NCBI GenBank assembly: GCA_014529385.2
Contig: CM043962.1
Location: forward strand, 46,793,098 to 46,857,097
Origin: Adiantum capillus-veneris
Lineage: Eukaryota; Streptophyta; Polypodiopsida; Polypodiales; Pteridaceae
DNA: 64,000 nt
Reading direction: 5' to 3'
Part shown: positions 1 to 9,937 of the stretch, piece after piece
Position numbering within the stretch: position 1 is the stretch's first letter
How the letters are laid out: each line of letters begins with the position of its first letter
Made by a program: the position numbers and the translations under genes
Notes under the pieces: model-generated
The model's input: the letters and a program-made list of their open reading frames with translations, nothing else
Database searches by the model: none
What the model was told of the DNA's origin: nothing

Positions 1-436
1 ATGCCAGAGAATGAGCCCATGGCTTCATATTTAAAGGCCCTAGGCCCAAAAGTAGTTTACATGAGAAGCCTTCAAACTCAAAAGCATTTGGTCCAAAAGG
101 ATGCCCAAAAGTTGCCAGCGTAATTTACGAAAATCCGTACAACTGCCACGTCAGCATCGCAAATCGCGAAAAACCGTACAAATTGCCATGTCAGCATGTC
201 AACGCAATTTTCGAGCGTCCATACTGCTGCCACGTCATCAGCTGCGCAAGTCGTTGTGTTTGTGTGTGTCCTACTTTTTTTTAATCCCTTTATGTCACTT
301 GGGGGCCCATCGGATGGGGTCCCATAAGTTGGTAGGACTTCTTTTTCTGCTATTTCTTGTTGTTCTTAGGGTTTAGGTCCTTTGGCTGGGACCTACAAGT
401 CGACTTAGTGGCTTGACACGTCAGCAGTTTGTGACA
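1..436 (-). repeat. Partial LTR (gypsy family A'), cut by window edge
   Basis: This is the right-hand part of an LTR lying in minus orientation. Its right end reads CAGTTTGTGACA, the reverse complement of the TGTCACA start shared by the LTRs of this family. Blocks about 'cccataagttggtagg' and 'ggtcctttggctggg' recur in the LTRs at 36641-37118, 42905-43280 and, inverted, at 46586-47266. The other end is outside the window, so it cannot be said whether this is a solo LTR or part of an element. Confidence 0.75.
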
Positions 437-1601
437 AGTAGTCAACACGGGGTAAGTACTTTTCCCAATCAGGTTGTCTATTTGACGTATAAGATTTTAG
501 CAAATCTAGAAGTGTAGAATTGGCAATATCACTCTGTCCATTTGTTTGAGGATGACAAACATATGAAAAACTAAGCTTTGTACAAAGCATGCCGAAAATT
601 TTCAATCATGCAAGGATCTCCATCGCTCACAATGGATTGTGGCATCCATGTTGCTTAAAATCTGAGCCAAGAAAATTCTAGCCATATGATTTGCTTTAAT
701 AGTCTTCTTGACAGAAATGAAACGAGCTTGCTTACTAAATCTGTCCACATTAGTCTGAAATGCATCATTTTTAGTCTGAGTCTTAGGTAGACCCATAATA
801 CAATCCATGGCAATACTCTCCCATATTGATCAGACATGGGCAAAGGTGGAAGTAGCCCAAGTGCCTTGTCGATTGTATTCACTTTTTGACAAACCAAGCA
901 TTCTTTTATATCTTGTGCTTTTAGGTTTGGCCAAAAGAAGTAGCCTTCTAAAGTGAGAGTCATGGGTAAAATACCTTGATGACCCGCACAAGGAGAAGCA
1001 TGTATCTCGTCCATGATCTTGCGTCTTAATGGTGCAACCACACAAATTGCTTGGTGGTGATAAAGATAACTATCCTTAATGGAGTAAGGATAAACAATTT
1101 CACCATTTTGTTTCTTACTCCAGATAGGGGAAAACTCAAGGTCTCTTGTATATACTCAAGAAGAGATTCCAATTCTTGGTGGTAATTGCGTTCACCTTGG
1201 GCCGTCGACAAAGAGTGTTGTTCATACATCTAGATGTATAAAGCATCTGGATTTGCTTGCCCATCTCATGTGGTTCTCATATAATTTCCGTTGGGACATG
1301 AAATATCTTAAACTCTAGTGATTTGTTTTTATCACGAAGTCTGCTCCGAGAAGGTAATGCTTCCAAATAGCTAAAGCGTGTATAATAGCCATAAGTTCCT
1401 TCTCATAGATAGATGTATGCAATTTTACATCCGTAAGTTGTCTACTTTCATATGCTACTGCATGAGCCTCTTGGTTAAGCACTATCTCGATGCAATCGCT
1501 TCTGTGTACCTCAAATGGTTTTCTCAAATCTGGTACTATCAAATAGGACAATGGCTTGAAAGGTATGTAAGCTTTTCAAAGGTGGCTTTTGCCCAGTATC
1601 C
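437..1601 (-). pseudogene. Ty3/gypsy pol remnant (RNase H and integrase)
   Basis: Read on the minus strand, the order is RNase H (about 1551-1315; LIVPDLRKPFEV and YEKELMAIIHAL), an H2C2 zinc-binding region (about 1010-870; CAGHQGI and CLVCQK), the integrase core (808-602; DRFSKQARFI) and its distal part (605-437; HPQTNGQSD). These are pieces of one polyprotein whose frame is broken several times. Gag, protease and most of the RT are missing because LTR element E0 interrupts the sequence at 1602, just where WAKATFEKL should lead into RNase H. The left end is cut by the LTR ending at 436. It is a dead fragment from a subfamily different from gypsy #1-#3. Confidence 0.85.
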
Positions 1602-2083
1602 TATCACAAACAGATGACGTGGCACGACCATCCTACAGACAAACAATACTGACGTTGATGTGGCGAAGATTGCACGAACCCTGAAATTCGCGTTGAATGA
1701 TGACGTGTCAGACTGTACGGATTTATGCAAATTGCATTGATGCTTTTTGGGCTAGATTTTGAAACCAGTTGCTTTTGAGACTTTTTGCTTTTAAGTTGGA
1801 AGCTTTTGGGGCTCTGCTTTTGGGCATCCCTTGTAAGAATAAAAAGGATCCAAGGGGCCTCACTATTCAGAGCATCTGGATGCAGAGTCTGAGAGTAGAG
1901 GACTCCTCGGGTGTTGTACTTTGCTCAAGCATTAATATAAAAAGAAATACCGAAAGGGGCGACAGATTTTGGGGTCAATACCTCCGGCAATGTTGACTCA
2001 AATTTTAAAGTTGTGAAGTATTTTAAATGATTCTCTTGTGTGTCGTGTCAGATTCTCGACTTGGGGTGCCCAAGCCTGTGACA
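1602..2083 (+). repeat. 5' LTR of element E0
   Basis: It starts TATCACA (decayed TGTCACA) and ends CCTGTGACA directly before the primer-binding site. It holds the family-A signature blocks 'ggggctctgcttttgggcat' and a TATA-like TTAATATAAAAAG near 1931-1944, followed by AAATACCGAAAGGGG. These are the promoter and presumed transcription start region shared by all family-A LTRs here. Confidence 0.8.
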
Positions 2084-2096
2084 GTGGTATCAAAGC

Positions 2097-3500
2097 ATTA
2101 GCCGTGTGCTTTTCTCAAAGCATACTGGTCCTTGCAAAGAGCATATAAGGAACTTGGACACTTGGAAATTTGTTATTGAAGAATCTTCGTGGCCCGACCT
2201 CGGAAATTTGTTATTGAAGAATCTTCGTGTCTCGACCCCGGAAATTTTAGACACTCCCACCCTTACTTTATCACGCATCGGGCGCGCTCCCGTCTTCATT
2301 GCTTTGTCTTACAGGGCATAAGCCATAAAGAATCCCAGATTACAAATGGGTTCTTGTGGAAAATTTGACAGAGATAACATCTGTCAGAGGAGATATTACA
2401 GGGCGAGGAGATACTTGCTACAGAACAGATTTTGGAAAGGAAACTGAAAGGGATACTGATATTGTGTTGTCTAGGTGCAGATAACTAGTAGGAGCGAGGA
2501 ACATGCATATGAAAGCATTTGGAAACATGGAACTAGACCTCGACTCTTTTGCAACGAGGTGAACCATTTGCTTAAAATTTGACCTGTTTTGCAGGTGAAA
2601 TCGAGAATAAGATGATGACGAATTGGAAGCGACGACAGCTCAAGATTGAACCCGATCACGATTCGTGATAAGAATCATGAACTTTGAATGAATGATGATG
2701 ATGAACAATTCTAGTACATCAAGATTCCCATATGAATGAGATGATTGGATACTCTGGTGAGCGCATTAAGAGTTCCTGTGGGATGAGATGGCTACATAGG
2801 ATCTAGGTGCAGCAAGACTTCTGGACGGATGAGATGACTAGATGACTGAAACACTTTGTTCAATTTGAACTAAGCGTGTGAATGAAGAGCTTTGAAATAA
2901 GGATTTCCGAAGATGAATTTGATTTATACATGAAATTAATGTTTTTTGAAAGAACTTGCTATTTGTGTGCAGATAACAGTATCGAGAATGAGATGATTTT
3001 GGAGCAATGATAGCTCTCGAATGAACTTGATAACGAGTCATGAATTTTGAATCATGAATGATTCAATGGAACTGTCGTGAGCGCATCAAGAGTTCGTGCG
3101 GGATGAGATGGCCACACAACTAGAATTGAATGATTAAACCACTCTGTTTAGTAAGAACTCAGTGTGCGATGGATTGGGATTCCCGGAAATGGTTGCTCAC
3201 ACAAGACAGGAATGATGTTCCTAGATCAGAATGAACGCCATGGACATGATCGCAATATGAGATTAGCTAATCCGACATCAGTGAGGTCTGGTGCAGATCT
3301 AGATGCGATTGCTAAATACGTTGCCAGGAATCATGGTCCTAGATTCTATGTGATATGATTTGAATGTGATGTTACTGTCATCTTTGTACAAGTGCTGGAT
3401 TTGTGTCGTCTAGTGCGTCGATACTTAAGAGTCAGTGTCTACTGAACTGGTTTATGGATTATGTCTGATTTTGCAGCGTAATCGAGGGCGATTACGATTC
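2097..3500 (+). other. Non-coding internal region of E0 with internal repeats
   Basis: No convincing protein-coding frame is seen. A module containing 'gagcgcattaagagttc' and 'gggatgagatgg' occurs near 2759 and again near 3077, and other GATGAGATGA-like phrases recur, so part of this stretch arose by local duplication. Two similar 40-bp blocks lie at about 2165-2235 (gaatcttcgtg). Confidence 0.5.
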
Positions 3501-3516
3501 TTTCAAGAGGGGGGTA

Positions 3517-3925
3517 TGTCACATACAGATGACGTGGCATGACCACCCTACGGATAGACAGTACGGACACTGACGTAGCAGAGACTGTACGGAATCTTGA
3601 AATTCGCGCTGACTGATGAAGTACAAATTTCCGCAAATTTTGCTGATGCTTTTTGGGCCAGATTTTGAAGCTAGTTGCTTTTGGGACTTTTTGCTTTTAA
3701 GTTTGGAAGCTTTTGGGGCTCTGCTTTTGGGCATCCCTTGGAAGAATCCTTCAGAGCATCTGGACGCAGAGTCCGAGAACAGAGGACCCCTCGGGTGTTG
3801 TACTTTGCTCAAGCATTAATATAAAAGAAATACCGAAAGGGCACCAGATTTTGGGGTCAATACCTTTGGGCACGGAACTACGCTGGCCATGTTGACTCAA
3901 ATTTTAAAGTTGTGAAGTATTTTTT
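3517..3925 (+). repeat. 3' LTR of E0, truncated
   Basis: It begins TGTCACATACAG right after the polypurine tract and follows the 5' LTR closely up to 'gttgtgaagtatttt' near 3925. Then similarity stops; 78 bp of unrelated sequence separate it from the inverted LTR of gypsy #1 at 4004. Confidence 0.75.
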
Positions 3926-4003
3926 CAAGTGATCTCCATGGATAGGTTATGGGTGAGGTTTTTGACTTATAAATCAATTAGGGCTTAGGTAGGGCAAAAC
4001 CTC

Positions 4004-4583
4004 TATAACAGACTTGGACACCCCAAGTTGGGAATCTGGCACGACACACGAGAGAATCAATTAAAAATACCTCACAAATTCTATCACAATAGAGTCGACA
4101 CTGCTCGGCGTAGTTTTGTGCCACAAGGTATTGGTCCCAAAGTCTGGTGCCCCTTTCGGTATTTATTTTTATATTAAAACTTAAGCAAAGTACAAATTCC
4201 GCGGGCTCTCTCTGCTTAGTGCTCGTCAACAATCTGAGTGGAAGAGAGGCCCTTGGTACATATTTATAGGCCCAAGGCCTTCTCAAAAGCAGTACATGAA
4301 AAGCTTCAAACTCAAAATCATATGGTCCAAAAGCTGGTGCTCCCAAAAGCGTGCAACGCAAATCCGTACGATGTGCCACGTTAGCAGTCAGTGCGTTTTG
4401 TGGCGTCCGTACAGCTAGCCACGTCAACCAGCTACGCAATTTGACTTGTTTTATTACTCTCGTGTTCCCTGGGCCCTATCGAATAAGGAACCCATAAGTT
4501 GGAACAACTTGTAAAATAATTTTTTTCAGCTGCCAGGTGATAGGGGTGTCCTGGTGGTCTTGCCACGTCATCACTTTGTGATA
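4004..4583 (-). repeat. 3' LTR of gypsy #1
   Basis: On the plus strand it runs from TATAACAGACTTGGAC (TGTAACA decayed) to TTTGTGATA, then TACCCCCCTCTTGAAAG, the reverse complement of the family polypurine tract. It carries the inverted CCCCTTTCGGTATTT promoter-region block. The LTR of E0 lies just left in the opposite orientation, giving a tail-to-tail pair. Confidence 0.85.
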
Positions 4584-5312
4584 TACCCCCCTCTTGAAAG
4601 AATTGTAATCGCCCTCGATTACACCTGCACAAACAAACATAAGCCCTAAACCAGTTCAGTAGACATTGACTCTAAGTACCAATGCACTACACGACACAAA
4701 TCGAGCACTTGCACAAAGACGATAGTCACTGAACATCAAATCGCATCCAAATCACATAAAATCCACCGTAGGACCATGATCTCTCGGCAACTTGTTTAGC
4801 AATCGCATCTAGATCCACACTGGACCTCATTGATGCCGGATTAACTATTTCTTACTTACTGCGATTGCGGTCATGTCCATAGAATCTCAAGACCGAAATG
4901 CTGCAGTCATTTCGTCTTTCAAATGTGCACTCAAACACACTTAGAGGAGAGAGCACACATAAATCAGATTCATTTTCGAGAATTCCCATTTCAAAGTACT
5001 TCATTCATAAAGTCATATAGCAGAATACTGTAAGCATATCAGTATCTTTGAAATCCAAAGGAAAATCAGTGACTTTATTCCATCTGGGCAATTCGTGATA
5101 AAGGAGCGGAGTAACTCTCCTCTTGTGTAATCGCGTCTGCACCAGCAACCTTGCTGATCTGCGGGATCTCTCGGAATAGTCAAAGCTAGACCAAAAGCCT
5201 CAAGGTAAAGTTCCAATATCTGAGGAGTATCTGCTAGGTCCTTCTCCTCCATCCACTTCGCATCCAATGCCGGATCTGGGATAGTTCTTGAATTTTACTA
5301 AGAACTGCCGTA
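4584..5312 (-). pseudogene. 3' end of gypsy #1 internal region (chromodomain tail and 3' UTR)
   Basis: About 5312-5200 on the minus strand encodes the end of the integrase chromodomain-like tail (KWMEEKDLADTPQI, LYLEAFGLA), and the rest is the 3' untranslated region up to the polypurine tract at about 4584-4600. The coding part ends abruptly at 5312, where gypsy #2 begins; the missing upstream part is at 15750-15985. Confidence 0.8.
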
Positions 5313-5317
5313 TCACT

Positions 5318-5702
5318 TTCGGACTTGGACACTCCCAAGTCGAGAATCTACCGCGACACCACAAATAATCACTTCAAAACAGTTCACAATTCACAATTGA
5401 TTCGACACTGGCCCGGCAGAGTTCGTGCCTAGAGATATTGGCCCCAAAGACTCCCTTTCGGTATTTCTTTTTGTATTAATCTGCAACTCAAAGTACAAGC
5501 GAGTAACCGGGACTCACTCTCAGACTTTGCGTCCAGATGCTCTGAGAAGTGAGAGCCCAAAATACCAATTTAAAGAGTTTACAAGGGATGCCAAAAGTAG
5601 AGCCCCAAAAGCTGTCCCAAAAGGTTCAAGTTAAAAGCCCTCATAAAAAATAAAGCAAGGCTCTCTCTCTCAAGGCTTGTAAATTAAAGCAATTTAATTT
5701 TA

Positions 5703-5746
<44 letters not shown>

Positions 5747-5894
5747 CTTGCCTGGCCATTTACGTAGCCAAAAGAAAAAAAATTACCGCAACGCTGCCTT
5801 GCTGTTTGCACTTGCGCGTTTTCAGCCGGATGGTGCGTCGCAAATGGCGGGAGTCCGTACACAGCAGCCACGTCAATGTTTCAGCTTGCAGCGG

Positions 5895-5933
<39 letters not shown>

Positions 5934-5960
5934 AGGCAGCCACGTCATTGAGTTGTGACA
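5318..5960 (-). repeat. 3' LTR of gypsy #2
   Basis: It shares with 15091-15749 the whole block order: TTGGACACT(C)CCAAGTCGAG, CCCTTTCGGTATTTC, a (CT)n tract (5706-5743) and, here only in expanded form, a (GT)n tract (about 5896-5930). The first bases are TTCGGACTTGG where the 5' LTR has TGTAACGGACTTGG, so the terminal TG is lost. It ends GTTGTGACA before TACCCCCCTC. Confidence 0.9.
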
Positions 5961-6554
5961 TACCCCCCTCTTGAAAGCATTGTAATCGCCCTTGATTACG
6001 CCTGCAAAACAGACAAAAGCCATAAACTGTCTTAGTAGACACTGACTGTTAGTACTGACGCACTAGGAACACACATCTAGCACATGTACCAATTGACAGT
6101 CACATCACACGACATCAGAGGACATCACTAGACATCACATGACAAATCACATTCAACATTCATTCGGATCTTAGACCATGATTTATCGGCAATGCAATTA
6201 GCAATCGCATCTAGATCCACTCAGGACCTCATAGATGCTCGATTGACTAATCCCTATTGCAACCATGTCTATCGAGATCATTTAGACCAAAATGCTACAG
6301 TCATTTCGTCTATCAGTTCCTGAACTTAAACAAGTCAAGAACAAATCAATTTCATATTATCTGGAATTCCATTTCATAAAGTAATACAGTAGAAAACTGT
6401 CAGCTCTCAGTATCCCTGAAGCTCAAAGAGACATCAATGACTAGTATTCAAAAATCGAGGCATCTGTTTACAAAGGAGCGGAGTAACTTCCCTCTTGTGC
6501 AAACCCACTGCTCAGATCTTCGGCCAAGCTGAATTCGGGGTTCCATTTGGAGTA
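5961..6554 (-). other. Polypurine tract and 3' untranslated region of gypsy #2
   Basis: The complement of 5961-5977 is the purine tract TTTCAAGAGGGGGGTA that primes plus-strand synthesis. The remainder matches, inverted, the 3' UTR of gypsy #3 (29450-30020), including the non-coding stretch after the polyprotein stop. No gene is present. Confidence 0.75.
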
Positions 6555-6559
6555 GACTA

Positions 6560-8500
6560 TGTTGCTAAATTGGCTTTATCTGACATAAAAATAATTTTAA
6601 ATGAATTATTGGATTTATAAGTGAGAGGGTTTTCTCGCTTGGAACACCAGAAAAATAATTCTAAATGAATTATTGGAATTTTTAAGTGAGAGGGTTTTTC
6701 TCACTAGAGACGTCCGAGTACAGAGTATTCCTAGTGCATCATTCAAAGTAATGATGGGAGCACTGAGAACGGGAATATCTATAAGGGCACCAGGAACGGG
6801 TACTTCTGATGCGTCACATCGGATGGGTGACAAGGAGCATCGGGAAGAAGTATCCGACCATCCAAGAACGGACATCTCTGATGCGTCATAGGATGGGTGA
6901 CATAGAGCATCGCAAAGGAGATTGTACCGTAACTTCGGTAGGAAAGGACTAGGTGATGGGTATTCTTGATGCATCACAAGGTGGGTGACAGGTGCATCGG
7001 AAAGGGAATATCCATAGTCGAGAGGAAATTCCGAACTGTGTTAGAATTGTGCACAAGGAAAAGCAAGCACTTGAATAAAGATGGATTCAGAGGAAACTTT
7101 GAGGAAAAACGGATGCTTTCTGAGAAAACGGAATTGCTTTTTGGGAAAGGAGATGCTTTCCCGCGAGGAAGTCTATGTCTGCATTGCAAGTGTGCATGTG
7201 ATTGCATCCAGGGACGCTGGGAAGTGATGTGAAAGCATTGTTTTTAACTTATAAGGTTTTATTGAGTTTTTGGGCAGATCCATACTATTTTTAAAATATG
7301 CCGGCCGCCCACTTAATAAGTGGGCAGCCATCTCATAAATAAGGCAACAAATCAGCCAGCGTTCTCTCTCTTTTTCTGGCAGAACAGCACAAAAAAAAAA
7401 GGAGAAAAAAAAAACCACGAGCAGCTGTTCGTGCCGTGGCCAGGAGCTATAAAAGCATCACATACCCTCACTCAAAGGAGGAGATCAGTTCTTGCAAGAA
7501 GAAGATGCTGCTGCAGATTTCATCCGCAAAGAAGACGTTACTGGTGATGCCCATGGCTGCCCCAACTGTACTTGAGGTCGCCAGGACCCAGTGCACAAGT
7601 TCCCTCGTGAAAAAGTGCCTATCGTGTTTCCATCGCGACAAGCTGCTGTTTTTCTCTGTTTTCAGCCAATAAACGTTGTAGACGGGGCTGATTTACGAGA
7701 AGGAACCCGAGAACACACCTCTTTTGTGTGTAGGATTGGAAGAGAGGATTTTCTATGTAGAGATCTCTTCCGAGGAATTGCTTTTCGAGAACCGAGTTGT
7801 GTTTCGAGCTCGAGACTTTGAAGGTAACGATTTTCATGTTATGAACTCTGAGTATTTGTTTGCAGGTGTACTTCCTCTTAGTGAGGGAGTAGGTGTAGAG
7901 GAAGGCATGAGCCTCTGTAGGAGAAAGCGCTTTGAGGACCTAGAGCCAGATCAGCCCAAGGGTTTCGTACCCAAGTTTGGGAAGTAGATCCACGGATCGG
8001 GAGAGAGGTAGTCTCTCGAGTTGTGATCCGGAAGTTGAGATTCTCAAGTAAGGACTCCGTGTCCAGGAAAGCAGAGTTGTTCTGCAAGAAGAGGACTCTT
8101 AAAAAAGAGTCGGAAAAAGAGTTGCAGGGATGCCATGCCCTGAGTCTGGAAGGTGAAATCCAGAGGCGAGAACCTTGATTCTTGAGAATTTGGAATAAGG
8201 AACGGAAGTTCCTAGGAATAGGAAGCTGAGGCTTCTGGGAACCATCAAGTCTTATTCTAGAACGAACGTGGTAATACGTTCCGTTCAAGTGCTTGTATAG
8301 ACTTCTCCTCAGTAATAAAGGTACTATTGCGGGGGGAGACCAGCCCATCTTCTCGTCCCCAGTACTGTGTTGATCATCTCACTCTCTATCTCTCTCTCTC
8401 TATCTATTTCTCTCTATATATCCTCTGCCTTTAGTATTAAGTGATAAATTCTATTTATCTGAGTATATTTTATATTGTTATGCGCTTTTGTTTTGTGACA
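6560..8500 (+). mobile_element. 1.94-kb solo LTR, TSD GACTA
   Basis: Ends are TGTTGCTAAA...TTTTGTGACA, flanked by GACTA at 6555-6559 and 8501-8505. The uninterrupted site is visible in gypsy #3 (29440-29460, inverted): the two flanks join exactly there with one GACTA. A TATA box TATAAAAG lies at 7448-7455 and AATAAA-type signals occur near 7668 and 8312, consistent with plus orientation. No PBS, internal region or coding frame is seen, so the internal part was lost by LTR-LTR recombination. Family not named; unrelated to the A, B and C LTRs here. Confidence 0.9.
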
Positions 8501-8505
8501 GACTA

Positions 8506-8890
8506 TGCTAAACCAAAAGCTTCAAGGTAAAGTTTCACAATTTGAGGAGTATCTGCTAGGTCCTCCTCCTCCATCCACTTCATATCCAATGCAGGATAGT
8601 TCTTGAATTTAACCAAGAACCGCCTTCTCACTTTACTCTTATTCTTTGTGTCCTTATGTGTCAAAATCTGTTCTGGAACAAGGATCTCCTCGTTTTCTTC
8701 CACTTCGGGTTGCTCATCAGGCTCCCCATCTATGGGCACATCACCTTTAAAAGGTTTCAAGAGACTCACATGAAATGCATTGTGAATCCTCCAAGTGTCA
8801 GGCAGTTACAGTCAGAAGGAGACATCATTGATCTTTTCGGAGATCTCCGTAGTATCGCATACTAAGCTTTGGAAAAAGCTTCTCCTTTCC
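8506..8890 (-). pseudogene. Integrase C-terminal/chromodomain tail of gypsy #2
   Basis: The minus strand encodes SLLKPFKGDV, ILVPEQIL, RRRFLVKFKNYPAL and KWMEEEDLADTPQIVKLYLE, the linker and chromodomain-like tail that chromoviruses use to target integration. Upstream of it (8770-8870) are worn codons for the RYYGPFQI/VSFxL segment. It is bounded by solo LTRs at both sides (6560-8500 and 8891-9932), both inserted later. Confidence 0.85.
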
Positions 8891-9932
8891 TGTCACGTGA
8901 CACATCCAACCCTATGTGTCCGTGGACAAGCTACAACATAACAGGGTTCAGTCAGTCCAGTCAATCTAGATTAGAAGTGATCTGGCACTTTTTGTGAGTC
9001 TATTCGTAGACCGTGCATGCCTAGTCACTTAGTGTAGATGCATATCCTATGGTTGCACACAACATGATCATCAGTATACCCATCAGAATCCTTCAGATTC
9101 CATCAGGGACAAAAGTAGGTAGGGCAATTTGGGTAAGAAAATATATAAGCAAACCAAAGTTAGCACTAAATGGCAGAAGAGGCAGCAGGAGCTCCACGCT
9201 CAATAGGCACCTTCTCAGCAAGAACCATCAAGAACCCCTAGCCTTGGCGATTTTCCCTCTCACAGCCATTGGCGTTTTTTCATCCAGCATTGCCCTGGCG
9301 TTTTGTTGCAGTATCGCCAACATTGCTTTGGCGTTTTCAGCTTTCATTCGCAGCAAGGTATCCAGCGTTTTCAGCCCTAATGACAGCAGATACAGCAGCG
9401 TTTTCAGCATCAGATAAGCAGCGTTTTTCAGCCCTAAACCACTGCAGACTTCAGCGTTTTGACAAGCAATTTCAGCCTCCCAAAAACGCAGCCAAATCTG
9501 CGTTTTTCAGCACTCTTAAACAGCCCCAGATTTGCAGCAGATAGCGTTTTTGGACAACTGTGAAAAGCTTGCAGATTTCAGCCCTTAGGTCAGTGTCGCC
9601 ATTCCCATCGTCGTCACCGACATAGCCTCGAGTTGCATCAGTCCATGCATCATCATTGTACCCATTTGTGCAATCATAAGTAGACCACTCTCGTCGGCGA
9701 GAGTGGGGCCTTCGGAGGAGGGTTTTACGTCTCTGGTGTCGTATCTCTCTTCTCTCTATCTCTCAGTCTCATACACTTGCACGCACAGTGTCCATTCACT
9801 TGTTTGTGATCATAGCACTCTCTCATTAAGAACGGAAGGCTCTCCCTCCTATAAGAACAAAAGGAACCTTGAGCACAGTTCGGAGCACTCATCTTGAGCA
9901 AAGCGCAAACATTCATTCCGTTGCACCTTACA
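8891..9932 (+). mobile_element. Family-B solo LTR, TSD TTTCC
   Basis: Ends are TGTCACGTGACAC...GCACCTTACA, flanked by TTTCC at 8886-8890 and 9933-9937. It is the same family as 13742-14931 (shared start, shared 'gtagaccgtgcatg', shared end). Between about 9240 and 9560 the phrase GCGTTTT(T)CAGC recurs many times. A CT-rich block (9730-9770) and no coding content complete it. The 148-bp length difference from its sister is due to internal indels. Confidence 0.9.
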
Positions 9933-9937
9933 TTTCC

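Larger units (their letters stand above)
1602..3925 (+). mobile_element. Coding-less LTR element E0 (gypsy family A derivative)
   Basis: The parts are a 5' LTR (1602-2083), a primer-binding site TGGTATCAAAGC (2085-2096, initiator tRNA-Met type), about 1.4 kb of internal DNA, a polypurine tract (TTTCAAGAGGGGGG, 3501-3514) and a 3' LTR starting at 3517. The internal part has no gag or pol. Its last 350 bp (about 3150-3500) resemble the 3' untranslated region of gypsy #3 (about 29690-30020), so E0 is probably a deletion derivative mobilised by relatives. The 3' LTR stops matching the 5' LTR near 3925. Insertion is into the gypsy fragment at its left. Confidence 0.75.

Noticed and set aside
4004-4583. 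E0 3' LTR and the inverted LTR of gypsy #1 as one TIR transposon
   Set aside because: Each has its own polypurine tract and internal region facing away, so they are two independent LTR elements.
6615-6977. 120-codon minus-strand frame with repeated DASE(M/V) phrases
   Set aside because: Encoded by short GATGCATCA-type repeats in the U3 of the solo LTR; not a gene.
7878-8348. 156-codon minus-strand frame
   Set aside because: It lies wholly inside the 1.94-kb solo LTR with clear ends; no domain and opposite to the LTR's transcription.
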